The translations under genes and the position numbers were made by a program. This document shows, one piece after another, positions 1-11,255 of a stretch of 64,000 bases of DNA. The stretch lies in contig NW_006917093.1 in assembly GCF_000516985.1 (NCBI RefSeq), forward strand, positions 5,985,013 through 6,049,012, written 5' to 3'. Below the pieces are notes generated by a model. It did no database searches, was not told where the DNA came from, and saw only the letters and a program-made list of their open reading frames with translations. The number at the start of each line of letters is the position of its first letter. The first letter of the stretch is position 1. The DNA comes from Pestalotiopsis fici W106-1 (Eukaryota > Ascomycota > Sordariomycetes > Amphisphaeriales > Sporocadaceae).

Positions 1-1195
1 GCCATTATGGCTGGAGGTGGTTGTGGTATGCCGGGAATAGGCAGCTTGGCTTTCCCTCGTGGAGAATGAGATTTACCACCAGCACAATACTTTGACTGGT
101 AAGCTGTAGACGTGGTTATTTCTGCGGGGAGCGACCACAGGTGGTTGAAGATTAGACGGGTTTGTGTATGTAGGTACAATATAAATATCCAAGTGCTTTG
201 TAGTAGCTTAGGTAACCATGTACCTTGTAGCAGGACCATTGAAGTCTGTACGGGCGAATCAAATAGCATATACCGTGCAGCAACTAAGAACCGTCCATCG
301 TTAGTACGTAGGCACAATAAGGGAAAACAAAAATAAAATCAACTCCCCAACAATCACCTGGCGCAAATCAAGTTACACTACGGATTTGATTACACATGTT
401 CTTAATCGTTTAGTGCCCAAAGATTCAAGGTCGTTAAGCTTTCATATAAGAACACCTGATTTACAAGAACCACAATAATCAATACCTTGTTAGGCATTGT
501 TGTGACTTTCGTACTTTAGCCATTCAATGATATCGCTCACATTCCTCAACCTTTCCCAGGAACTAATAATCCCGCCTACTAGATGCAATTATCTGTGCTT
601 TTACCGGATGGCTTCATATGTCGAGCCTAATTGCACACTACGACGGCTGCTGCTTAGGGTATGTAATGTAAAGAATGTAAAGATTACGTACCTTACATTA
701 GATTGAAGACACTATGTACTTACTATATATATATATGCCAGGTTCAGGCCCGGGATCTTGGGATCAAAGAGACTTTCCGGAAAACTTGTTGTCTGCCATC
801 CGTTCCAGAGGCAGTGTAGGTACAAGCGTATAGGCGAGACACCTATGTAAGGTACATCGGATTTTCTTGGTTATGGTGTACTAAATGTTACTGGTTGATT
901 ACATGGTGACAGTACTGAACTTGGGCAGGTACACGACGTATATTTCACTTGACAGCCAAGCTGTATGCATTATACAGGCACACACTAGGGCACCTCGGGC
1001 AGATCGATAGACCCGTCGTCACAGGTACGAGTATGCGAGGATTCCACCCAGATTAGCAGTCAGCTTTGTTGGCTTGTCAGCTTGGTCAGTACCTTGGTAC
1101 GCACGAAAATTGATGCGGGGGAACCGAAAATCATAGCATAGACGCGGGAAGAGTGTCGCATTTAGCAATTGCCAGTAGCAAATCCCAACCCGAAA
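1..1195. other. intergenic, no gene seen
   Basis: This stretch is A/T-leaning and broken by stops in every frame. I see no splice-consistent coding exon. Short repeated scraps such as variants of a 'ttacat/gtaatgta' motif near 660-710 and a short (TA)n run near 724-735 are the only visible structure. Confidence 0.6.
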
Positions 1196-1318
1196 GGGGG
1201 GGGGGGGGGGGGGGGGNNNNNNNNNNNNNNNNNNNNNNNNNNNNNNNNNNNNNNNNNNNNNNNNNNNNNNNNNNNNNNNNNNNNNNNNNNNNNNNNNNNN
1301 NNNNNNNNNNNNNNNNCN
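1196..1318. other. poly-G run followed by assembly gap
   Basis: A run of 21 G (1196-1216) leads straight into exactly 100 N (1217-1316), then 'c', one more N and 'cc'. A block of exactly 100 N is the conventional placeholder for a gap of unknown size, so distances across it are not real. Any reading frame crossing it is meaningless. Confidence 0.97.
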
Positions 1319-1935
1319 CCACCACGCACGCGACCGGCTTCTGCGGAGATGAGCCATTGGACCTTTTTGATGACGACCATGTTTCTACGCGACTCAGCCC
1401 TCCTAGCTCTTTTAGCTCAAACCCCGTCGTGAAGGAGACTAGGTACACAAAAAGCCATACGCCGCCGGCCTTCTCAAGCCTGCCATGTGTTCGGATTGAC
1501 CTAACCTAGACTATATCGTACATCGACCAAAAATCTCGAGTTGTGGTGCTGTACACAACTTGCTCCTCTCGCTTCGGTTTTTGTTCTGCTTCTCCCTCGC
1601 GCGATCGGACAAGAGATCGGCGCACATTGGCAACGGCGCCCGCCTTCCTCCTCCTCCCCCCGGGTGTGACCCCTCTACTACATTAAATGCCGTCAGCAGC
1701 TCTCGCTCGTTCAGATCGCAAAACTTGCTCCAGAGTCATCTTTTTCCGGCTGACTGACATTTGACTCAAAAACACCTGTCGTCTCGGGACTTGAGAATCA
1801 GCATTCACTCACTCACTTGATTGGCGCGTTACCAATCACTAAGCAAACAAGTCTAGTTGCGCCCATCTTCACGTCTTAGACGCCGTAAGCAGCAGCACAG
1901 TGGGCGACCGGAACCCCCACAAACACTCAAGACAC
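1319..1935. other. upstream region of the CRAL-TRIO gene
   Basis: CT-rich, A-poor sequence typical of a fungal promoter and 5' leader lies before the ATG at 1936. No separate gene is supported. Confidence 0.4.
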
Positions 1936-3787
1936 ATGAGAGCGTTTTCAAAGCGTACAACAATTGCCTACGTCCCCTCGTTCAAAGTGAAACCGTCGAC
2001 AAGTTTGCTGTCAGTTCGCAGTCTCGCATCAGCCAGGCCGCCACGTTCAACCGCCCTTCGTCACGTACCTGTAGTGAGGCTATCCATTCCGAGACTTGCT
2101 CGCTGCCACTCGACCGGGAAGCGCCTCGCTCAATCTACAGCCTCCAAGGCTCTCCAAAGCTCCTCAAGTCCACTGTTCTATATTATACCTTTGATTGCCG
2201 GAGCTATCGTCCTGTACAGTGCCGGGATTCATTGGACCGGACCCGCCGAAGCTGACCTGCCAACTTCCGAGAAAACACCTCGAGACCTCGCTGTGGACGG
2301 GCTTGTTTTTGAGGCCATGTCGATTCCTCCCGGCCGCCTGGGGAACTTGACCCCCGAGCAAGAGGAGAAGCTGTTTGAGCTATGGAAACTGATCTTTCAG
2401 GTATGCGGTGTGGAGGACGATGGTATTTCAGAGGCCGCTGCGGATGGTGCCTCGACTTCTCTCCAAGCTCAGACATCAACAGCCAGCTCTGAGAAGCCCA
2501 AGAAAGATAAGAAGCGTCTGGGTCTATTCAAGAAAAAGGATAAGAAGGACAAGGAGAACGGTGCGGAGAAGGCATCGGGATCTTTGGATACCATCAAGGA
2601 CCATGATCCGGATGACAAATACGGCCAGAACAAGATGTTCCAGGAGACGCTTGCCAACAGGTCTCCTGAAAGCATACGGGCCTCCCTGTGGACAATGGTC
2701 AAGATGGATCACCCTGATCAACTGGTCCTGCGCTTTCTCCGGGCACGGAAATGGGATGTGCAGAAGGCTCTCATCATGCTGGTCTCAACCATGAAGTGGA
2801 GACAGGATGCCAAGGTCGACGAAGATATCATGCTCCATGGCGAAGAACACTTCTTCCTGCAGGAGCAGTCTGGAGCTACCGAGAAGGACAAAAAGTTTGC
2901 CAAGGACTTCCTGGACCAAATGCGTATGGGTAAGAGCTTCTCACACGGTATTGACAAGGATGGAAGGCCCGCGACCGTTGTCAGGACGCGTTTACACCGT
3001 GCTGGAGAGCAGTCCGAGGAGAGCTTGGAGCGCTACACGATCTATCTCATCGAGACAAACCGGCACCTGCTTTCTGCTCCCGTCGATACTGGCACTGTGA
3101 TCTTTGACATGACGGGCTTCAGCATGGCCAATATGGACTACACGCCCGTCAAGTTCATGATTCAATGTTTTGAAGCCAACTATCCCGAGAGTTTGGGTGT
3201 CGTTTTGGTGCACAAGGCACCCTGGGTTTTCCAAGGTTTGTACAGATTTCGAAGTGACTTGAGCGACTCACGTGCTAAACTTTGCAGGTTTCTGGAAAAT
3301 CATCAAGGGGTGGCTGGACCCTGTTGTTGCAAGCAAGGTTCACTTTACCAATAATCTCAAGGACATGTCGGAGTTCATTACGCCCAGCCGGATTCCGAAG
3401 GAACTAGATGGTGAGGATTCATGGGAGTATCATTATGTGGAACCAGTCATTGGCGAGAACCAAAAGCTGAAGGACACGGAAACGAGAGACAAGATGCTCG
3501 AGGAAAGGGAGGTGTTTTACGATGAGTATGAGCAGGCGACGTTGCACTGGCTGAGGGAGAAGGATGCCGCAAAGCGAACCGCTGTGCAGGCCGAGCGCAA
3601 CGAAATCGCGAGGAAATTGAAGGACGGCTACTGGGCACTCGATCCCTATGTCAGATCAAGGTCTTTGTACGACAGAGTTGGCATTCTACACGAGGGCGGA
3701 AAGCTAGACTACTACGCTTGGAACAAGGCACCCTCCACTGGTGCTGTCGCAACAAGCGTAGAGACAGCGGCAGATGACGTCGACTAG
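1936..3787 (+). CDS. Sec14-like CRAL-TRIO domain protein with N-terminal membrane anchor
   Basis: Two exons, 1936-3235 and 3288-3787, joined over a 52-bp GT-AG intron, give 599 residues. The first ATG of the frame was taken as start. Residues 1-60 are rich in Arg, Ser and Ala and poor in acidic residues, like a mitochondrial presequence. A hydrophobic helix follows at about 79-97. A Lys-rich linker (about 188-215) precedes a CRAL-TRIO-N helix region (about 255-285) and the CRAL-TRIO lipid-binding fold (about 325-495). Family members bind and exchange phospholipids, especially phosphatidylinositol, between membranes. The anchor suggests a mitochondrial or other organelle-bound form rather than soluble Sec14; that location is inferred. 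The intron interrupts the lipid-binding domain, and both sides read on in frame. Confidence 0.9.
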
Positions 3788-3963
3788 GGACGAGTATAAA
3801 GACCCCAAATCACAATTTGTGCCGAGGTTTGCCGCTCGATGTGGACAGGACGTCTAGGCTTCTTAATGACATATTCGATACCTCCCTCGATTCGAGCGCT
3901 GTAGTCGAAAGGTCCCTAACTCACAGCTTGCCTAGCTACCACTACTATATCCGCAACATTGTT

Positions 3964-4923
3964 TTACATCTTGGGCTTGAGCTCCTCAAGGAGAGCCTGG
4001 AGCTTGTCCGTGTCTATTGCCTGAGCTGGCCAGCCAACGCCGAGGCCCTCGGACTCGTTGGGCTTGGGAATCTAATCTCGTGTGAGTGACTGAGTCGTCT
4101 GTAAATGTATCGATGTGCCTGCTCGAGAGCGGCTGCGATGGTGGGTGATGGCAATGAAGAGAGGTGACTTGTGGCAAGCTTACCATGTGGAAGTGGACGT
4201 GGTCAACGACCTGGTGAGCAATTCGGCCATTGTTCTGCAGCAAGTTGTAATCTGTTGCGCCCGAGGCAGCGGCCAATTTCTTTACGACCGGCTATGTTGC
4301 AAGTGGTCAGTAGTCAGGTCATGGCGATGCTTGGATGTATGGATAACATGATAAACCCATCATCCTTCGCGACAAAGGAAGCAGTAGCGAGCGGAGGCCT
4401 ACCAGAATCTCGCTGAGATGGTCATCTGGGATGTCCGAGAGCTTGGCGCCATGATATTTGGGGATTACGAGCTGTGGTTTGGTTAGCAAAATTGGTCAGC
4501 CTTAGCCTCGGTAGGGTGGTCAGAGCATGGTCGAGCGTACTGCATGGCCTCGGCTGAGGGGTTGAATGTCAAGGAAGGCGAGGGTCTTGTCGGTCTCGAA
4601 GAGCTTGAAGCACTGCATTTCACCTGGTCATTCGAGTCAGCTGTCTTTCCTGCTACCTCCTCCAGTCGCGTAGGGGCCACTTGGGCCATCATCCATGTTG
4701 GGTGAGATGCATCAGCCAAACCACAAACTAGCCCAGCACATAGGTAGGTCAGATGGGAGGACACGGATCAACGGGGCCGACGCGGAGCGGCCGACCTTGA
4801 TGGCCATCCAACCTAACCCAGCCCGGCGCAATTGAGTCTTTCGGTGCCGAGTCCACGGGGTCGGCAAACATCCTGCTTACCCTTGATAATCTTGCAGAAT
4901 ATGCAGGCGGCGTTGCTGGCCAT
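3964..4923 (-). CDS. HIT-family protein (HINT/Hnt1-like nucleotide hydrolase)
   Basis: Five exons on the minus strand, 4881-4923, 4541-4623, 4403-4471, 4184-4291 and 3964-4071, give 136 residues, the usual size of a HINT protein. Every junction has a GT donor and an AG acceptor and keeps frame. The N-terminus carries the CxFC motif (residues 7-10) that begins many HINT proteins. The histidine triad HVHFH lies at 96-100, with the nucleotide-binding 'NNGRIAHQ' segment before it. HINT enzymes hydrolyse adenosine phosphoramidates such as AMP-lysine. The gene converges with the CRAL-TRIO gene, leaving about 175 bp between stop codons. No single exon is long enough to stand out alone, so the gene is easily missed. 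Confidence 0.93.
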
Positions 4924-6933
4924 TTTGAAAAGGATATCTAGACTCCTCTGGCAAATGGGTTTTGGAAGGTGTGTTGCGCAGTCAGTTCAGCTGCAAGGAG
5001 AGTTTCGGCCAACAAGAATCGTGTCTCTTTTTCTGTTCTGTTTTGTTTTGATTTGCGGTTGGGGTACGTTTGTTCTTGGGTAAAGACGATGCAGTGAGAT
5101 AAATGTGAGTGTTACGTGAACTTTGTTTGGGGGCTCCCAGGCATTTGCAGTCAGTGTGGATGGACGATACATGAGTGATGGCGGGGGCGGGTCCCGACCT
5201 AGGTTAGTGCCTTTATGCCATTATGGAGGGGTAGATACGGAATAATGTCAATCCCAGGTCAGATGTCAGTACACTCACGTATTCTTCTTATATATATGTA
5301 TAAGATAAATTTATATTAGGACCACCTCCCGCAACCACGACCCATTTAGTTGTATCAACGCTGCATAACCAGGATTTTTTTTTTTTTTTGTTACATGGAT
5401 ATGAACATATTAACGATGTATTTGTACACGTGATATTTTGGCTACGACTGTAAACATTCAAGGTTATTAGCAACATTACAGCTTGTCTTCTTCTAGGTCA
5501 ATTCCGCAAATCTGTTGGCTTTGCGAGGGGTAAACCACGCGCTTACAAATACAATGACAAAGATAACATTGAACGAGTCGCCGCGTATTGGGTACTCCTT
5601 TGTGCGTAAAGCAGTCGAGCGGTCGTGACGGCGAATCGCTGATCAAGATTCAGTCGCTACAAATAAGTAAAGCTCATGATCGGATACAGCCAGGGCCACG
5701 GAAACCCGAATAGGAGGCGACAAAGAGATGGCGATTTATTTGCTTGCTTGCCTGCTGGTCCTTCGCTCTACCATCTCAACTCAGTATCTTAATCTATACA
5801 AGTCCCCTGGCAGCAACTAAGCCCCCCTCCCAGAGTCATGATGAGCCTCTCCCTTTCTTCATTTCACACCCCTCACTTGACGACATGTGGCCTGAACGTG
5901 GCCAAATGCAATGTTCAGGGCCAGGAGGTCCACGTGAGGAGCCCGAACCAGTCTGAAATGACTGCCAAGGCAGATGAAGCCTACTTTGTGCTAGAGATCA
6001 ATACGGCTATCGCTTTTGTCGATAACAGAGATCCCCAGGCGTATTAACGTTGTGGCCTTTGCTACTCGTGATGGATTGAGCGTGTGTGAGGCTTAGAGGT
6101 AAGAAGATATCGGGCCTGACCAAGAGCGTGTAAATGCGAAGCCTAGACAAAGCAGACTAGCCTGCGATATTGTAATCAAATATAAGACGTTGCCTTTGCC
6201 CCCTTGGAAGAACCAGTTCGAGCCCAGTGGCGTTTATATGCAACAACACTAGCTAGTACAAAGCATCGAAATATCACCCCTCTTGGCTGTCGTTGCTTAA
6301 TATTGAGACACCGTGACCGCGCGTGGTTGAGGGGAGCATCACAGCGACGATCAATGGCCTCGGACTTTTGAAAACTGGCAAGATAACGATGAGATCAGGC
6401 TGGGTGTTTATTTGTATCACCATTGTCTCGATTGCCAGTTCCTCTAGAGAAAAGCTTCATCAAAGGACCGGTGTACGATGATATAACATCAAGGAATCCG
6501 AGTTGCGGCATTGGGAGATCGCCAATCCCTACTTCACTCAAAGTAAGTCATTGAAACGACAAAGAAGAAGATGCAATGAAAATCAAGGCAGAGAAATTGG
6601 CTACCACGGAGTGGAAGCATTCTGCAGATGCTATGGTTGTCATTATCGTGAGTAAACAGCCGATTGTCGATACCAGGCCCAATCTTCGATGAGCAAGGGT
6701 GACAAGACAAGAAGTAAGCAGTCCCATGGCATCTTAATTGGTCGGCATAATTCTCGATCACATGCTATAGTCCCACACATACACAAATACCCTACCAGGG
6801 AATGTATACCGCGGGTGTTTCAATTTACTCTGGCGGTAGGCAAGCTCTTTAGATTTTGATTTATATCTATCTTGTTGAACAATTAAATTTCGGGCATTTT
6901 TCTTGTCATTTCCAGAGGAGCAACCTTGAAGCG
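4924..6933. other. intergenic, about 2 kb, no gene supported
   Basis: This lies between the HIT start and the gelsolin stop. It holds short poly-T and (TA)n tracts near 5290 and 5375. Two overlapping open stretches at 5744-6047 lack any recognisable motif, splice partner or supporting context, so I do not call them genes. Confidence 0.5.
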
Positions 6934-8416
6934 TTAATAAGCCTCTAAAGCCTTGAGGAACCCAGGGCTTTCATAACCTTCGACAACCTTGGAAACCGGT
7001 GACGCCTGTGCCTCAATATCGTCACCAGAGTCTGCAAAGCGACGGATGTAGTGCTGTGCAACCTTGATCCAGCTAGCCTTCTCTGCCTTGCTGGCGCCAG
7101 ACCCTTGCCACTGTAACAACATGTGTTAGCAATTGCCTTTGCAGGTGAATCAACGAGTTTAACAGGTAGCTCCCGCGAGCATTTCGTCAGTGGTTGCAGT
7201 AGCTCAACACTAGATGGGAAACGTTTGCCAACAAGACAACCTGGAACAAGTGGGAAATAACATGAGAATCTACTTACTACCCAGATATCGGAGCCGGTGT
7301 CGAGGAGAAACACGTCGTTGGTATCAAGATCCGATTTTCGTGTTGCTTCGCCGTCCTTGACCATGTCAAAGGAAAGCTGACCAGAGGCATCAGACAGTCT
7401 AAATAGGCGTCGTGGTCGGGGGTGCTCTGGTCTGCTCGCGGATCGGATTGGTCTCGGGGCATTGAGACTTGTAATGGCATCATCATCGCCACCGCCGAGG
7501 AGTGCAACAATGGCGCGAGATCTGGATTCAGTCTGGGAGACAACCTCAACATCGATGTGTTTGGCAATGGTCATGTCATGCACCACGCGGGCAGCGCCCA
7601 TCTTCTCCATGGGGCTGCAGTTCTTGCCCTGCCATACCCAGATTTTGTCGTCCTTTTCGAGGATGAAGACGTCATTCTCATCGAGGCTCTTCCACGTGGG
7701 CTCGACCTCGTGCACAACGACGGCATCTGCACGCCTGGCAGAGGGGTGCTTGAAGACTCTTAGCAGCAGCAAAGTCTCCTTTGGCTGCTCGTCAAGCTCG
7801 ACATGAGTGAATCCCGAGCGCACACCGCCAGACAAGATGGAGATGCGTGGGAATAGGGCCACAAAGTCGTCCGACGGCGAGTGCTGAAGCTCACGGTGCT
7901 GTGTAGCTGCACCATGGAGGAACTCATCCAGCTCGACGGTTTTGTACTACCGATTCATGGTTAGCGACTGAGTCTTGCCCGACAGCAATTATCTGAAGGC
8001 TGGAGCTCCAGACTTGTCATGATGGCCACGGGAGAGAGAAGAAAGGGGGAGGGCGGACTCACAGCTGCCGTTCCAGCTTCGTCTTGAGTGGTCTTGCTTC
8101 CTAGCCAGAAGAATACATCGTGACCGAGCTTCTCCTCGCCGTCCTTGTCGCCAACCTTGTACGAGTGCAGAACAATGTAGCTGTCGCCCTCGTGGAATTG
8201 ACCATACTTGTCCTGGGGCCAGGGCACGACTTGAAAGTCTTCGATGCGCCATACGTGAAGACCAGCAGACTGCCCTACCTGCCCATCATTCCATGCCGGT
8301 TCCGAGGCAGCAGATTTATATTTGACCTGGTGGTCAAGGTCGGAGCCAATGAGCTCGACGTTGCTATCGCGCCAATCGTATTCCTTCTGGTGTACCAAAC
8401 CTTCGTGAGGGGCCAT
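6934..8416 (-). CDS. Gelsolin-repeat actin-binding protein (severin/villin-like)
   Basis: Three exons, 8063-8416, 7278-7946 and 6934-7110, give 399 residues. Three gelsolin-type repeats are visible. The first is about 55-160 (VWRIEDFQ, then GDSYIVLHSY and DVFFWLG across the first intron). The second is about 185-285 (LLRVFK, DVFILEKDDKIWVWQGK). The third is about 310-385 (LFRLSDASG, DVFLLDTGSDIWVW). Repeats of this type bind actin and calcium and cap or sever filaments in the cytoplasm. Introns fall at the tip of repeats one and three and restore the conserved W-x-G motif. A plausible 5'-leader donor sits near 8498, so an upstream non-coding exon or alternative start cannot be excluded. Confidence 0.92.
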
Positions 8417-9862
8417 GGTGGATGGTGGGTGTGCGCGAGGGAGAGAGAGAAGAAGAGAGAGAAACTTGACAAGGTCGGCAACAATAAGACAGACTTACGT
8501 CTTTCGACTGGCCAATATGGTGATTGAAATTGTACAAAGTGATCAGATTGATTGACAAGAACAAGAGCGGCAAGGGGGGTTTCAAATAATACCGATGTGT
8601 GCATATATATACCCGTACCTATTTATATTCATGTACCCGAACTGTCCAAGCTATGTGTATACCTACAGCGTAACCTAGGGGCCTCCCTTGCGTCAACGTA
8701 GGTACCTACACGTGTAAGAGGTACTGATTTACACATGCAGCCGGAACATTGAACGGAGGCGTTCAGCTGACTGCTGCGCCTTGCCAGTGACGTCGCGTAC
8801 CGGAGGTATGTACCTCAAGCTAGCTAGGGAACATTGAAGCCCTGAAACGTCATGCATGTGGTAGGTACCTACTAGGTAGCTAGTTGCTGCATACCGAGCT
8901 AGCTGTGCTGGTGCATTGCGATGTCAATAATCTGTATAACGAACTCAAACTGTGGAGCCTCGGGCACGTACGGCTGTGGCTGACCTTTATGCTTGATGGG
9001 TATCTACCGTGGAGACTGTCTTGCAATAAAACAACAAATGGAAAGGTGAAAGCCTAAATGATATTCCCGCCACGCTGTTTGAAGGCGAGTCAATAGCCTA
9101 TCATTCCATTTCCTGAAGAGAAGCGGTTCAAGACACTTTTCTCCCCTCCCATTTGCATTCATGTGCATGAATCCATAGATTGCCTTATTGTCTTCAAAGA
9201 GCAGAGTAATCGGTAATTCAGAGAGGAAAGCTATGCTGTGGGAAAATGGCAAGCGAGAAGCGGAGTTATAAGCCAGTCAGTATACTGAGTAAAACAGTGT
9301 TCAGCCACGAAAAGAATATACCTACCTACTACTCGTACCGATACACATACCCTTTTTTCTTTTTTCTTTCTTGGGTTGGTTACCTCCACGCCGCCAATCG
9401 CATTTGGGGGGGGGGGGGGATCATCATCTGTCTGTCTCTGCCCCTCCATGATCCACTTGCATTCATTCATCTGCCCACCCCCCCAGCTCTTTGCAACTCC
9501 CCGCAGCTGGCGCCCGACTCATTCCCACGACAGATAGGCAAGAGCAGCTGCACCTTTCTCGCAACCTCGAGAATGGCAACGTCAACGTCGACTGGGTCCG
9601 GCTCTGGGACCATCCCCTTCTGCTACACACTGGGACCTGCGAGCAGCAAACTCAACTGCCACGTCCCACGACCCATCATCCCAAGGCTGTAAACGCTGCT
9701 GCCGTCCTCGCAACAACAGTAGCATCACACGCCACAACCACCATCGATACCGCCACTCGGTCCTTGTCTTCTGTAATCCATCTGTGACACGTCACTTTCC
9801 CCCAAAGATTGACTGTTTGCTCTCTTGGCATCCTCCAAGGGAGACTCTACAACTTCGGCGAC
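8417..9862. other. divergent intergenic region between gelsolin and OTU1 genes
   Basis: This is about 1.4 kb shared upstream of two divergent genes. A GA-rich block sits at 8440-8465, a G run at 9407-9419 and pyrimidine-rich leader sequence at 9340-9800. No independent gene is supported. Confidence 0.5.
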
Positions 9863-11012
9863 ATGTCGTTGAAGATTCGCTACCGCGCTCCTTCCGGGCC
9901 AGGCTCTATCGACCTCGCTGGCGATGCCACCGTCTCCCAGTTGTTTGATGCCGTCAAGCAGGCAACGGGCACCGCGAATATTGCCATCAAGTACGGTTGG
10001 CCGCCGAGAGCCCTGGAATTGGACCAAGCCCATGTGTCGATTGCATCCCTCAATTTACACCGCGAGAGCCTCACTATCGTTCCCGTAGACGCGGCTGCCC
10101 CGACCGAGGCACCTCTCGCTGCACAGCAAGTTGCTCCCACGCCATCCATCCCCGCCGGTGCCTCTTTCGAGCAGAAGGACGTAAAAGATGGGCCCGTGAC
10201 CGTGAAGATGACACAGACCGACACCTATCTCGGTACGCCGTCACCTCCTCACCCCATTTGGCTATTGCATTGAATCCCTTGGTTGGGGGCAGAGTTCTAA
10301 TCTAATATATTGTACCCTTTAGTCCTGCGAGTGATGCCCGATGACAACTCGTGCATGTTCACCGCCATTGCCGGAGCGCTTAGGGGCGCCAACTCAGGAC
10401 TTGATGGTTCGTCGCCTGAAAAACTCCGGCGCATAGTCGCCGATCACATACTCGCCAAACCGGATATTTTCACCAAGGTGGTGCTCGAAAAGGAGCCACG
10501 GGCCTACTGCGACAACATTCTGCGACCAGATGTATGGGGCGGGGCTATTGAGCTCGGTATCATTTCCGAAGTCTTCTCGATTGAGATTTGCGTCGTCAAT
10601 GTCAAGGTATGAAGCACGGTCGTGGTTGATGGTTACTGCCTCGGCAACAGAGCTAACTTGTTAGTAGGAGGGGACAATCATCAGGTACGGGGAGGACCAG
10701 TACGATCTCCGTTGCGTACTTGTATGGTCCAATATTCACTACGACCGGGTGGCTGAAATATTCACCGAGGACCAAGTTGATGATTCTTTTGACGTCACGA
10801 CTTGGAATTGTCGCGAAAGTGACCACATTCTCCAGAGCGCTAAAGTCCTCTGCCGGAAGCTCAAAGATGAGTATCATTACTTTACCGACACGAGCGACTT
10901 TGTCGTGCGATGCAACCAGTGCGGCTGGATTGGCCAAGGTGAAAGGGCCATCGTCACGCATTCGGCGAACACTGGCCACGTGGCCATCGAAGAGATTCCA
11001 GACACGACATGA
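9863..11012 (+). CDS. OTU1: OTU1-type ubiquitin thioesterase (YOD1/Otu1)
   Basis: Three exons, 9863-10232, 10323-10606 and 10668-11012, give 332 residues. Residues 1-80 form a UBX-like ubiquitin fold (MSLKIRYRAP, KYGWPPRALEL), the Cdc48/p97 contact in this family. The OTU peptidase follows: the catalytic loop DDNSC has its cysteine at 134, and the conserved SNIHYD has its histidine at 242. A C-terminal C2H2 finger (about 300-322, CNQCGW then H and GH) matches OTU1/YOD1 architecture exactly. The enzyme trims ubiquitin chains from Cdc48 substrates, including ERAD clients. I take the ATG at 9863 because the ubiquitin-fold sequence starts there; in-frame triplets before it are not ATG. Confidence 0.95.
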
Positions 11013-11255
11013 GACTTACTTGCTCAGCTCTTGCAGCTCTGGTTGCCTCGCCACGGAGTCTTAGAGTAGGGGGCGGTGGTGCAATCGTCGAGAGGCCCAG
11101 AGTCAAATGCCAGGCGCATCAAGTTTTTTTTTTTTTTAAGTTTTTTTTTACATTGCAGATCATTGGAGCTTGTGCAGTCCTATACCCCTCACATGTACAT
11201 GTATACACACATATATGCATACATATATATGTACAGATAGACTTTGTCAATCCAT
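11013..11255. other. convergent intergenic spacer
   Basis: This lies between the OTU1 stop and the formamidase stop. It contains two T-rich tracts (about 11123-11150) and a (TA/CA)-rich stretch at 11190-11235. Both genes must end their transcripts here. Confidence 0.5.

Noticed and set aside
5744..6047. Two overlapping 70-codon open stretches
   Set aside because: No motif, no upstream or downstream exon and no context; intergenic by default.
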